Assembly: GCF_032248455.1 (NCBI RefSeq) | Contig: NZ_JAVTTP010000001.1 | Span: 1,796,501-1,860,500, forward strand | Length of the DNA stretch: 64,000 bases | Source: Pricia mediterranea | GTDB taxonomy: Bacteria; Bacteroidota; Bacteroidia; Flavobacteriales; Flavobacteriaceae | Direction of reading: 5' to 3' | Shown: positions 1 to 8,547 of the stretch, one piece after another | How positions within the stretch are numbered: position 1 is the first letter of the stretch | How the letters are laid out: each line of letters opens with the position of its first letter | Made by a program: the position numbers and the translations under genes | The notes under the pieces: generated by a model | What the model saw: only the letters and a program-made list of their open reading frames with translations | What the model was told of the DNA's origin: nothing | Database searches by the model: none

Positions 1-1149
1 GGCCGCATTTTCGTTGAATCGGGAGCCACGCTGACCATTGCCCCGGGCACTATTATCAAAGGTGCTAGCGGTTCGGGTGCGAACGCTTCCGTACTTATCG
101 TCAGCAAGGGAGCAATGATCAATGCAGCCGGCACTGCCGAAGAGCCCATTATTCTGACTTCGGTCGAGGATAATATCGAAATCGGTCAAACGGCGGGTAC
201 AAACCTCGACCAAAACGATACCGGAAAATGGGGCGGACTCATAATACTAGGTAACGCACCGGTCTCTCTTGACGGCGATGCCGAATCGGCATTGATCGAA
301 GGGCTGCCAACGGATACCGATAACGAAGACCTAGGTTCTTACGGTGGCAAGGATCCCACCGACAATTCGGGAACCTTACAATATGTTTCCATCCGTCATG
401 GGGGAATCGCTCTTAGCGAAGGCAACGAAATCAATGGACTTACCATGGGTGGTGTTGGTAACGGCACCACCGTCGACCACATAGAAGTTGTCGGGAACAA
501 AGATGACGGAATCGAGTTTTTTGGAGGAACCGTAGATGCAAGCAGCCTTTTCGTTTGGGCACAAGAAGACGACGCCATCGATATTGATCAAGCCTATTCC
601 GGTACCATTGACAATGTATATGTCGTTCTTGGAGGCACTTCGGATCACGCTTTTGAAATTGATGGGCCCGAAGGTTCGCTAGCCGGGTCATTTACATTGA
701 CCAATGCTACTTTGGTCGGAAATGCCGACAATGCAGAGGGCGGCGAATTGGCGGACTACCGAAGCGGAGCTACGGGGATTACCTCAAATATCTATGTCAT
801 TGGATTTCCGGAAGGAAAAGACGTGGAACTGGATAACAACCAGGTTGCCCAAAACTGGTTGGCCGGCCTCGATAATCCCGATGCGGACAATGCCTTGATT
901 TTCGAAGCTTGGGAAGTTGTAGGCTTTGGGAACGAGATCTTTATCGAAAGCGTTGGATGTATCGAGAATTGCAATGATGATGACAACGAGAACGATGTGA
1001 AGGAAAAACCGATCCTATCCGATCCTACGTTTACCGAAGCTGCCGCCGATTGGACGGCCACCGTCGAAGCGGGCGCCCAGACCGTTGGTGCCACGGCCTC
1101 GGAATTTTCGTGGACCTACTCCAACACCAAAGCCGGATTGGGGCTCTAA
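1..1149 (+). CDS. Secreted beta-helix-like repeat protein (5' partial)
   Basis: The frame is open from the first base of the window, so the start and any signal peptide lie upstream. The visible 382 residues belong to a Bacteroidota surface-protein type that I know from genome annotations, often called hypothetical or wrongly 'multidrug transporter'. Typical phrases are present: TLTIAPGTIIKG near the left edge, WGGLIILGNAP, YVSIRHGG, and DDGIEFFGG followed by a DDAIDIDQ segment. These are rungs of a parallel beta-helix. It ends in NTKAGLGL without a T9SS sorting domain, so it is more likely a lipoprotein or periplasmic partner than a T9SS cargo. The methionine at 115 is internal, because the conserved repeat begins before it. 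It lies directly before a TonB receptor and probably works with it at the outer membrane; the substrate is unknown. Confidence 0.7.
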   Translation, partial: GRIFVESGATLTIAPGTIIKGASGSGANASVLIVSKGAMINAAGTAEEPIILTSVEDNIEIGQTAGTNLDQNDTGKWGGLIILGNAPVSLDGDAESALIEGLPTDTDNEDLGSYGGKDPTDNSGTLQYVSIRHGGIALSEGNEINGLTMGGVGNGTTVDHIEVVGNKDDGIEFFGGTVDASSLFVWAQEDDAIDIDQAYSGTIDNVYVVLGGTSDHAFEIDGPEGSLAGSFTLTNATLVGNADNAEGGELADYRSGATGITSNIYVIGFPEGKDVELDNNQVAQNWLAGLDNPDADNALIFEAWEVVGFGNEIFIESVGCIENCNDDDNENDVKEKPILSDPTFTEAAADWTATVEAGAQTVGATASEFSWTYSNTKAGLGL

Positions 1150-1188
1150 TGCCTATTCAATGAACGCTTTGGGCCACTAAAGTAAATT

Positions 1189-1221
1189 GCCCGTTTCCCA
1201 CCTTGTGAAGCGGGCCTTTTT
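1189..1221 (+). terminator. Rho-independent terminator after the beta-helix gene
   Basis: A GCCCG-x-TTC arm pairs with GAA-x-CGGGC around a short loop, and a T-rich run (TTTTTT) follows at once. It sits 40 bases after the stop codon and separates this gene from the TonB receptor that follows. Confidence 0.7.
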
Positions 1222-1391
1222 CTAATACGAATACGATATCCTTCAAAAACCATATGAAACGAGCATTAACAAATTTTAAAAATTACTTCACAAAGGCAAT
1301 GTTTAAAATTTTTAATGCGAGAGCGTAGCGGTTACAGACGTTCTCAATTATTTGATTATCTCATTATCAAGTAGTTAAAAAATATAAACGA

Positions 1392-4229
1392 ATGAAACTT
1401 AGAAATTTGATTTTCCTTATAACGGTCCTGACCTTACAGCATTCCTTTGCAGGGCAAGGGATCATTTCAGGGACCCTGAACGACGGTGAGTTCAACGATG
1501 TACTCCCTTTTGCAAATGTATATGTCAAAGGTACTTCCAACGGCACAACCTCCGATTTCGACGGCAAATACCACTTGGAAATCGAACCCGGCACCTATAC
1601 CATGGTATTCTCCTATCTTGGGTACGAAACCAAAGAGATTACAGGCGTAGAAGTAATCGAAGACGGAGAACAGACCGTTGATGTCACGCTCAATCCCGCA
1701 TCCAACGAACTTGACGAGGTAGTGGTGACTACGACCGTGTCCAAAAATACCGAGGCATCCGTACTTAACCTTCAAAGACGCTCCGTGGCTTTAATGGACG
1801 GACTATCCATTCAAAGCATCAAGAAATCAGGTTCCAGCGATATCGCAAGTGCCGTAAAAAGTGTTCCGGGCGTATCGGTACAGGGCGGCAAGTTCGTTTA
1901 CGTCAGGGGACTCAGTGATCGGTATACAAAATCGATTCTCAACGGAATGGAAGTTCCCGGACTGGATCCCGATAGGAATACCCTTCAATTGGATATCTTT
2001 CCGACCAACGTCTTGGACAATATCATTGTAATCAAATCCGCTACCGCCGATTTACCGGCAGATTTTACCGGTGGGGTCGTCGATATCGTAACCAAAGACC
2101 TTCCGACCAGGCCGGAATATAGTTTTTCGGTAGGTATCGGCTACAATTCCAGTATGCATTTTAATCAGGATTATCTCGATTATGAAGGGGGTGGCAGCGA
2201 TTTTATCGGCTTTGACGATGGTACGCGCGACCTACCGGTTCAGCAAAGCACCGATGTACCTTCACCTACGGCTGACGGGGAAACCTCTCGGCGTCTGACC
2301 CAGCGCTTCGATCGAACGATGGCGGCCCGACCGCAGCAAAGTGGTATGGACTTCAATTTTGGTCTGACCGCCGGAAACCAATATAGCATTAACGAGGATG
2401 GCACAAAAAAAATGGGGTATCTGGCATCCCTGTCCTACAAGAACACCACGGAATATTATAAGGATTATATCGATGGACAAATTTTTAGAAAGCAAGATCG
2501 TGACCGATCGGTACTGGAGCTCGTCGCCGACCGCACCCAAACAGGTGATCTGGGCACGAACAATGTACTTATGAACGCTTTGGCCGGTATATCGCTCAAA
2601 ACAGGAAAATCAAAATATCGATTGAACGGTCTGCATATTCAGAATGGGGAATCAACAGCTTCCGATATTCGACAGCGGAACTTTAGCGTCAATTCCAATA
2701 GTATCGATAAGGATATCTTGACCTACACCCAACGATCGATTACCAATGTACTTCTCAACGGAGAACACGCAAACGAGGATGCCTCTTTCAAGGTAAATTG
2801 GAAATTATCGCCGACCCTATCGCGAATTTATGATAAGGACTTTCGAATCGCTCCTTTTCAGTTCAATCCCGAAACGGGAAACCACAGTATCACCCCAAGT
2901 GAATCCGGGGAGCCCATTCGCATCTGGAGGAAGTTGGAGGAAACGAACCTCGCAGGGAAACTGGACATCATCAAGAACCATCAGCTGTTCGGAAGGGATG
3001 CAAAATTCAAGGTAGGCGGGGCCTATACCCATAAACAACGTGATTTTACGGTTGACCAGTTTGCTTTGGCGATTAATAATAGGGGCACCAATTTCAGCCT
3101 AAATTTCAATGGAGATCCGGATAAGATCTTAGCCCCCGAAAACATCTACCGCTTAGATACCAGAGAGGGAACTTTTTTGAGAAGGGATTCCAATATTTCG
3201 GATTCCTTCGACTCGGAAATTACGGTGGCGGCCGGCTACCTCTCCGACCAGTTTAAGTTTACCGATAATTTCAATGCAATTTTAGGCCTCCGAATCGAGA
3301 AATTCGATTTGACCTATACCGGTGAGCGGCAGAGCGGAGAACGTTTCGATAATGAAAAACTGTTGGACAAGACCGACTTCTTTCCATCCGCGAGCCTCAT
3401 TTATGATCTCGATGAAGACGCGAATAGAAAGATTAGGGGGTCTTACTCGAGAACTACGGCCCGGCCATCGTTTAAAGAAGCTTCCATTGCACAAATCTTC
3501 GACCCCATATCAAGTACGTTCTTTATTGGAAACGTTGACCTACAGCCCACGTACATCAATAACTACGACCTACGTTTCGAGTCTTACGGCGAAGGCACCG
3601 ATTTCTTTGCCCTAAGCGCTTTTGCAAAAACCTTTACAGATCCCATTGAACTAACGTTCATCCGCGAAGCCAGGGGACAGTTTATACCCTTGAACCTAGG
3701 GGATGCAACAGTGTTCGGAGGCGAACTCGAAGTAAGAAGAAATCTCAACTTCATCCCCGGATGGGACAACATCAGCGTCAATGCAAATGTTTCGATTATC
3801 GAATCGCAACAGACGTTCAGCCAAGACGAAAAGGATGCCCGCCGCGACAACCTTCGCGAAGGCGAGACTTTGCCGAACAATCGAAAGTTGCAAGGCCAAT
3901 CGCCACTGCTTGTCAATTTCGGCATCGATTACGACAATGACCAGACGGGTTGGCAAGGCGGACTATTTTACAACGTTCAGGGCGAAACCTTGGAAATTGT
4001 TGGTAACGGTGATATCCCGGATGTGTTCACATTGCCCTTTCACAACCTGAGACTAAATTTCAGCAAAGAATTCGGCGAGAATAAAAACAGTAAGCTTACG
4101 CTCAAATTCGAGAACATTCTCAACGATAAAATAGAAAGCGTCTATAGCTCTTTTGGAGCCGAAGACCGCATCTATTCCCTTAGAAACCCAGGGCAGGCCG
4201 TTTCGCTGGGGTATAGCTATCAGTTTTGA
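1392..4229 (+). CDS. TonB-dependent outer-membrane receptor with carboxypeptidase-regulatory-like domain
   Basis: A 945-residue outer-membrane active transporter powered by TonB-ExbBD. The N-terminus MKLRNLIFLITVLTLQHSFAG is a signal peptide. Residues about 22-105 form a CarboxypepD_reg-like beta-sandwich (FANVYVKGTSNGTTSDFDGKY, then YLGYETKEI). A plug domain follows (about 130-235: SIKKSGSSDIASAVKSVPGV, VYVRGLSDRYTKSILNG), then a barrel ending in the aromatic terminus YSYQF. It has no SusD partner, so it is not a classic Sus pair; the neighbouring beta-helix protein may be its accessory. Substrate not readable. The ATG at 1392 is the first codon of the signal peptide. Confidence 0.9.
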   Translation: MKLRNLIFLITVLTLQHSFAGQGIISGTLNDGEFNDVLPFANVYVKGTSNGTTSDFDGKYHLEIEPGTYTMVFSYLGYETKEITGVEVIEDGEQTVDVTLNPASNELDEVVVTTTVSKNTEASVLNLQRRSVALMDGLSIQSIKKSGSSDIASAVKSVPGVSVQGGKFVYVRGLSDRYTKSILNGMEVPGLDPDRNTLQLDIFPTNVLDNIIVIKSATADLPADFTGGVVDIVTKDLPTRPEYSFSVGIGYNSSMHFNQDYLDYEGGGSDFIGFDDGTRDLPVQQSTDVPSPTADGETSRRLTQRFDRTMAARPQQSGMDFNFGLTAGNQYSINEDGTKKMGYLASLSYKNTTEYYKDYIDGQIFRKQDRDRSVLELVADRTQTGDLGTNNVLMNALAGISLKTGKSKYRLNGLHIQNGESTASDIRQRNFSVNSNSIDKDILTYTQRSITNVLLNGEHANEDASFKVNWKLSPTLSRIYDKDFRIAPFQFNPETGNHSITPSESGEPIRIWRKLEETNLAGKLDIIKNHQLFGRDAKFKVGGAYTHKQRDFTVDQFALAINNRGTNFSLNFNGDPDKILAPENIYRLDTREGTFLRRDSNISDSFDSEITVAAGYLSDQFKFTDNFNAILGLRIEKFDLTYTGERQSGERFDNEKLLDKTDFFPSASLIYDLDEDANRKIRGSYSRTTARPSFKEASIAQIFDPISSTFFIGNVDLQPTYINNYDLRFESYGEGTDFFALSAFAKTFTDPIELTFIREARGQFIPLNLGDATVFGGELEVRRNLNFIPGWDNISVNANVSIIESQQTFSQDEKDARRDNLREGETLPNNRKLQGQSPLLVNFGIDYDNDQTGWQGGLFYNVQGETLEIVGNGDIPDVFTLPFHNLRLNFSKEFGENKNSKLTLKFENILNDKIESVYSSFGAEDRIYSLRNPGQAVSLGYSYQF

Positions 4230-4357
4230 CAGTCAAAAAGCCTAGGTAGTCGGTAGAAAACGTTCGCCTTTTGCCCATCGATTCACATTTTATTACCTTT
4301 TAACCCCGTTCTTTGGCCATTTATACGTCCGTCGCAACGTACTACAATCAAAATTAT

Positions 4358-4365
4358 TATCTTCG
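4358..4365 (+). promoter_or_regulatory. Putative flavobacterial -7 box (one mismatch)
   Basis: TATCTTCG matches the Bacteroidota consensus TAnnTTTG at all but one fixed base. It lies 27 bases before the ATG of the small T9SS protein. No clear -33 TTG is at the right distance. Confidence 0.4.
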
Positions 4366-4392
4366 CGGTACGTTTTTTGAAGGAATTAGTGT

Positions 4393-4701
4393 ATGAAGCA
4401 CCTCTACCTCGTCATTACTTTGTTTTGTATCTCCGTGGCATATGGGCAAGAGGCCCCTGCCCAAGGCGAGATCGATGGGTTGAAACTCTACCCGAATCCC
4501 GTGACGGATGGCAGGGTATTTGTCAGCACCAAGGACTATTCCCCGAAACAAATCTCAATTTACGATGTCTTGGGTACGCAGGTACTCAAAACCAGTATCA
4601 CGGGCGACGCACTGCTTGTCTCCGAGCTAGACGCCGGGGTGTACGTGCTGCGGGTCTACCAAAACAAAAGGGTGGCCACCAGAAAATTGATCGTAAAATA
4701 G
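4393..4701 (+). CDS. Minimal T9SS type A sorting-domain protein
   Basis: A 102-residue protein made of a signal peptide (MKHLYLVITLFCISVAYGQ), a short linker, and then a complete type A C-terminal sorting domain. The domain shows KLYPNPV, QISIYDVLGTQVLK, ELDAGVYVLRVY and the terminal KLIVK. In normal T9SS cargo this domain steers a large enzyme or adhesin across the outer membrane and is cleaved there. Here almost no passenger exists (about 10 residues). Such stand-alone sorting domains are seen in Bacteroidota, but their role is not known to me. It follows the TonB receptor by 163 bases on the same strand, with its own candidate promoter. Confidence 0.8.
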   Translation: MKHLYLVITLFCISVAYGQEAPAQGEIDGLKLYPNPVTDGRVFVSTKDYSPKQISIYDVLGTQVLKTSITGDALLVSELDAGVYVLRVYQNKRVATRKLIVK

Positions 4702-4780
4702 CGCTTGCCCAAAGACCACGCTCCCTGACCGCACGCCGTCAAGCAAACTAACGAGCCATTCTGTAGAACGAAAAGTTCTA

Positions 4781-4845
4781 CCATTATTTCTGTGGGAACA
4801 GTGGTTATTTAATTTGACCAATAGACGAAAGGAAGAAGGAACAAA
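4781..4845 (+). repeat. Dispersed intergenic repeat, copy 1
   Basis: A 65-base block starting CCATTATTTCTGTG and ending GACGAAAGGAAGAAGGAAC plus A bases. It aligns without gaps to 9058-9122 with 57 of 65 identical positions (counted by eye). It lies between the T9SS mini-gene and the terminator of the FKBP gene. A weaker relative is at 52090-52141 on the other strand. Confidence 0.7.
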
Positions 4846-4874
4846 AAAACCGCCTCTATAAATTTAGAGACGGC
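4843..4874 (-). terminator. Terminator of the FKBP gene (possibly bidirectional)
   Basis: Read on the minus strand: CCGTCTCTA, short loop, TAGAGGCGG, then seven T. The stem has one mismatch. It lies about 35 bases past the stop of the FKBP gene and may also stop transcription from the left. Confidence 0.75.
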
Positions 4875-4910
4875 TTTCCATTTTTAGTACTGGGCACTAC
4901 TAAAGACCCA

Positions 4911-5342
4911 CTACATTATCTCGACCACTTCCAGGTCGAATGTAAGGTCCTTCCCCGCTAGAGGGTGGTTGCCATCCACTACAATGGTATCCTCTTTCAC
5001 ATCTTTGACCGTCAGATTGATCTCTTGCCCGTTTTGGGTCTGGGAGGTCAGTCCCATCCCGACTTTTGGCTCAATATCCGCTGGCAATTGACTTTTCGGC
5101 ACTTCCTGCACTAAATCTGTGCGAACCTCACCATAAGCCTCTTCTTTAGGGATATTAATCGTTTTCTTTTCGTTGACCTTCATGTCGATGATACCTTGCT
5201 CAAAACCGGGAATCAGTTGACCTTGGCCCATCGTAAATTTAATGGGTTCTCCGCGTTCAACGGAGCTATCGAATACCTGTCCGTCATCCAGTTTTCCAGT
5301 GTAATGCACTTTTACGGTGTCATCTTTCTTTACTTGACTCAT
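4911..5342 (-). CDS. FKBP-type peptidyl-prolyl isomerase, SlyD-like
   Basis: A 143-residue cytoplasmic proline isomerase and chaperone. The FKBP core shows VKVHYTGKLDDGQVFDSS and GQGQLIPGFEQGI. The middle part (about residues 65-125), with AYGE and GNHPLAGKDLTFDLEV, is the inserted flap that marks SlyD-type FKBPs. The His/Cys-rich metal-binding tail of E. coli SlyD is absent, as in many short SlyD proteins. No signal peptide is present. It is a single gene with its own terminator; I saw no clear -7 box upstream. Confidence 0.9.
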   Translation of the reverse strand: MSQVKKDDTVKVHYTGKLDDGQVFDSSVERGEPIKFTMGQGQLIPGFEQGIIDMKVNEKKTINIPKEEAYGEVRTDLVQEVPKSQLPADIEPKVGMGLTSQTQNGQEINLTVKDVKEDTIVVDGNHPLAGKDLTFDLEVVEIM

Positions 5343-5771
5343 ACTACGTTAATTTTTGTCGAAGCCATACTGGCCTCATTAAAGTTTAGCGTGTTAAACG
5401 GTACGCCATCCGCGCAATGTACTAGCAATGCCGCCCCTAGCCAAAAGGATAATGGATTTTAAGGTCCCATTTAATAAGAATTTACAATAGCCGGACTAAA
5501 ATGTTAAATTATTTAACGTAGCGGACCGACCTCCGTCTGTTTCGTCAACCTTGGGATATCGCTATTTTTGCCACAATCTAAATGCTTTTATCCGAAGATG
5601 ATATGGAAGCAAACTTGATGTAAGGCGGTCGGGAATAGGACGGAAATTTGAATTTATTTCCCGGATAGACACCCATTGTCCTAACAAAATAGGAGTCATA
5701 CCTCCTCCGTCTTATCATCTTACGTCCCTTTTTACAAAACCAGACGGATATACATCTAATTTGAAAAGGAT
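5343..5771. other. 429-base intergenic region with a possible short leader ORF
   Basis: No gene longer than 60 codons. A perfect -7 box, TATTTTTG, lies at 5563-5570 on the plus strand, with TTTC (one mismatch to TTTG) 19 bases upstream. Twelve bases after it, a 13-codon frame runs from ATG 5582 to TAA 5623 (peptide MLLSEDDMEANLM). If the promoter is real, the transcript reaches the LuxE-like gene with a leader of nearly 200 bases. The rest of the region shows no strong structure. Confidence 0.35.
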
Positions 5772-6749
5772 ATGGGTACCGGTACTATTTTTGACATCCG
5801 TACGGCGAGAGAGTTCGAGGCCATGGCCCTCAACGTATTTAGAATGCAGTATTCCGAAAACCTCGTGTACCAAGAATTCTGTAAGCATTTAAATACAAAG
5901 CCGGAGGATGTACGGGAATTGAACCACATCCCCTTTTTACCTATCGGATTTTTTAAATCAAAGAACATCATATCCATAGGGAAAAAGTACGAGACCGTTT
6001 TCACCAGCAGCGGCACGACCGGAAGCCGGATCAGCAAGCATTTGGTCAGCGATATCCAGATGTACGAAAAGAGCTTTCGCGAAGGCTTCTCCTATTTTTA
6101 CGGGGGTATCGATAGGTACTGCGTGTTGGCCCTTCTCCCCTCCTATCTCGAACGTCAGGGCTCTTCGCTGATTTATATGGTCGATGATTTCATTAAGCAG
6201 AGCGGACACGAAAAAAGCGGCTTCTACCTGGATGATTTAGAAGGATTAAATGACCAGCTTACGCAACTCGAGGCAGCCGGTACCAAAACGCTATTGATCG
6301 GGGTATCGTTCGCCTTGTTAGATCTAGTGGAAAGGCACCCCCTGAAATTGCAAAACACCATCGTTATGGAAACCGGCGGCATGAAAGGCCGTAGAAAGGA
6401 ACTGATCCGCGAAGAACTGCACCAACATTTAAAATCCGGTTTCGGGGTCGACGAAATCCATTCTGAATACGGGATGACCGAATTATTGTCCCAAGCTTAC
6501 TCCCCGGGGGACGGCCGCTTTTTTACCCCGCCCTGGATGCAGGTTATGATTCGCGACACCGAAGACCCTATGCACTATCCGCCCCCTGGAAAAACAGGAG
6601 GCATTAATGTGATAGACCTGGCCAATTTGGACTCCTGTGCCTTCATAGCCACACAAGATCTTGGCAAGCTTCATCCGAACGGAAGTTTTGAAATTTTAGG
6701 CCGCTTCGACCATTCTGATATCCGCGGTTGTAATTTGATGGTGTTGTAA
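5772..6749 (+). CDS. LuxE-like acyl-protein synthetase / acyltransferase
   Basis: 325 residues, related to the LuxE acyl-protein synthetase of the bacterial fatty-acid reductase complex and, more distantly, to PaaK-type adenylating enzymes. The P-loop-like TSSGTTGS is at residues 78-85, followed by ETGGMKGRRKEL and SEYGMTELLSQAY, the adenylation and acyl-transfer region. Members activate a carboxylate with ATP and pass the acyl group to a protein thiol. No luxC (reductase) or luciferase gene is in the window, so this is not a lux operon and the acyl substrate is unknown. The cupin gene follows after 38 bases, so the two may be co-transcribed. Confidence 0.8.
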   Translation: MGTGTIFDIRTAREFEAMALNVFRMQYSENLVYQEFCKHLNTKPEDVRELNHIPFLPIGFFKSKNIISIGKKYETVFTSSGTTGSRISKHLVSDIQMYEKSFREGFSYFYGGIDRYCVLALLPSYLERQGSSLIYMVDDFIKQSGHEKSGFYLDDLEGLNDQLTQLEAAGTKTLLIGVSFALLDLVERHPLKLQNTIVMETGGMKGRRKELIREELHQHLKSGFGVDEIHSEYGMTELLSQAYSPGDGRFFTPPWMQVMIRDTEDPMHYPPPGKTGGINVIDLANLDSCAFIATQDLGKLHPNGSFEILGRFDHSDIRGCNLMVL

Positions 6750-6787
6750 AATTCGTATCTTACTTCCAAAAGAACTTTCTCCGCATT

Positions 6788-7153
6788 ATGAAGTCCATCA
6801 ATCTTAACGAAAAACACGCCACTTTTCGCGAACATTGGCATCCGCACCAGATAGCCGTAGTTGATGATATGCAAGTACTTTTGGCCAAGGTTCAAGGGGC
6901 GTTCGTTTGGCATGACCACAAGAACGAAGACGAGCTTTTTCAGGTCTTGAAGGGTACTTTGTACATGCAGTTCCGTGTTCGTACGGAAACAGTCCGCGAG
7001 GGCGAGATTATTGTCGTACCCAAAGGCGTCGAACATTGCCCAACGACCAAAAATGGTGAGGAAGTCCACCTTTTACTGTTCGAAAAACTGAGTACGGCAC
7101 ATACCGGCGATGTGGACCATCAGCTTACGCAAACACGCTACCCGAAAATTTAG
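6788..7153 (+). CDS. Small cupin-domain protein
   Basis: A 121-residue single-domain cupin. The metal-binding first motif reads WHDHKNEDELFQVLKG (two His and one Glu), and the second reads VVPKGVEHCPTTKNGEEV (His). Such proteins are often sugar- or amino-acid-binding enzymes or stability factors; the substrate cannot be read. Its stop is 3 bases before the start of the dehydrogenase gene, which points to tight co-translation. Confidence 0.8.
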   Translation: MKSINLNEKHATFREHWHPHQIAVVDDMQVLLAKVQGAFVWHDHKNEDELFQVLKGTLYMQFRVRTETVREGEIIVVPKGVEHCPTTKNGEEVHLLLFEKLSTAHTGDVDHQLTQTRYPKI

Positions 7154-7156
7154 TTT

Positions 7157-8098
7157 ATGAGAGTACTTCACGTTGACAAAAACCACCCGCTTCTCATCGA
7201 GCGGTTTACCGAACTCGGCTTCCGGAACGATGAGGATTATACCTCGTCGAAACAAGAAATCGAAGAAAAAATCCATGAATACGAAGGACTGATCATTCGA
7301 AGCCGTTTCAGCATCGACAGCGAATTCTTGGACAAGGCGAACAAACTGAAATTTATCGGACGGTTGGGAGCGGGGCTTGAAAATATTGACGTCAGGCATG
7401 CCGAGGCCAATGGTATTTTCTTGGCCGCAGCACCAGAAGGCAACCGCAATGCGGTGGGCGAACACACCCTAGGCATGCTGCTATCGCTTTTCAACAACCT
7501 CAACAAGGCCGATCGGGAAGTCCGTTCCGGAAAATGGGACCGTGAGGGCAATCGAGGGGTCGAACTCCAAGGAAAGACGGTCGGCATCATCGGCTACGGG
7601 AATATGGGCAAGGCCTTCGCTAAAAAACTCAAGGGTTTTGACGTTGACGAGATTATCTGTTATGATATTAAAGGAGGCGTGGGTGACGAAAACGCCCGTC
7701 AGGTCGGGATAATGGAACTACAACATCGTACCGATGTATTGAGCCTTCACGTTCCGCAAACCGAACTCACTATCGGGATGATAAACGCATCGTTTATCGA
7801 GTCGTTCCGAAAGCCCTTTTGGCTTGTGAATACGGCCCGGGGAAAGTGTGTGATCACCGAAGATTTGGTTAGTGCCCTAAAATCAGGCAAAATTCTCGGC
7901 GCCGGCTTGGATGTGCTGGAATATGAAAAATCGTCCTTTGAAAATATGTTTGCCGACGGAAAGCTACCTGAAGCCTTTCAATATCTTGTTGAAGCAGAAA
8001 ACGTATTACTTTCTCCGCACATCGCAGGTTGGACGGTCGAGAGTCTTGAGAAGCTCGCTCAAACGGTCGTAGATAAAATTAAGGAAGAATTTTACTAA
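7157..8098 (+). CDS. D-2-hydroxyacid dehydrogenase, SerA-like
   Basis: 313 residues of the NAD-dependent D-isomer-specific 2-hydroxyacid dehydrogenase family. The Rossmann motif is GIIGYGNMGKAFAKKL, followed by the NTARGKCV loop and the catalytic His in SPHIAGWT. The N-terminal part (RSRFSID, IGRLGAGLENID) matches phosphoglycerate dehydrogenases without the C-terminal ACT domain. It could serve serine synthesis, but short SerA-like enzymes also reduce other 2-oxoacids. It directly follows the cupin gene. Confidence 0.8.
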   Translation: MRVLHVDKNHPLLIERFTELGFRNDEDYTSSKQEIEEKIHEYEGLIIRSRFSIDSEFLDKANKLKFIGRLGAGLENIDVRHAEANGIFLAAAPEGNRNAVGEHTLGMLLSLFNNLNKADREVRSGKWDREGNRGVELQGKTVGIIGYGNMGKAFAKKLKGFDVDEIICYDIKGGVGDENARQVGIMELQHRTDVLSLHVPQTELTIGMINASFIESFRKPFWLVNTARGKCVITEDLVSALKSGKILGAGLDVLEYEKSSFENMFADGKLPEAFQYLVEAENVLLSPHIAGWTVESLEKLAQTVVDKIKEEFY

Positions 8099-8173
8099 CT
8101 TAGTCCAGTCCCTCCTAAATTACCATAGCTCCCCCCAGTAAGTTCACGGAATATCCACAAAAAATAGGAAACT

Positions 8174-8545
8174 ATGCAATTAGGTACATTTTCAATTAGC
8201 TTAAGCGTCAAAGATCTCGAAGCTTCCAAACAATTTTACCAGACCCTAGGCTTTTCGGTGTTCGGCGGCGAACAGGAACAGCATTGGCTTATCATGAAAA
8301 ATGGCAATGCGACCATCGGCCTGTTTCAGGGAATGTTCGAAAAGAATATTTTGACCTTTAATCCCGGCTGGGACGCCGATGCCAACCCCATCGATTCGTT
8401 TACCGATGTAAGGCAATTGCAAAAACAACTCAGGGAAGAGGGAATCCAACTCACCACCGAGGCCGATGAAAGCACCACCGGTCCCGCAAGTATCGCCTTT
8501 TTGGATCCTGACGGTAACCCGGTGCTGATCGATCAACACGTTTGA
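8174..8545 (+). CDS. VOC-family (glyoxalase/bleomycin-resistance fold) protein
   Basis: 123 residues with the paired beta-alpha-beta-beta-beta fold: [21 protein letters not shown] at the start and [18 protein letters not shown] at the end. These positions usually carry metal ligands or binding residues. The reaction cannot be assigned. The gene overlaps the upstream region of the DUF1801 gene (stop at 8545, next ATG at 8548), so both are probably in one transcript. Confidence 0.8.
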   Translation: MQLGTFSISLSVKDLEASKQFYQTLGFSVFGGEQEQHWLIMKNGNATIGLFQGMFEKNILTFNPGWDADANPIDSFTDVRQLQKQLREEGIQLTTEADESTTGPASIAFLDPDGNPVLIDQHV

Positions 8546-8547
8546 CC

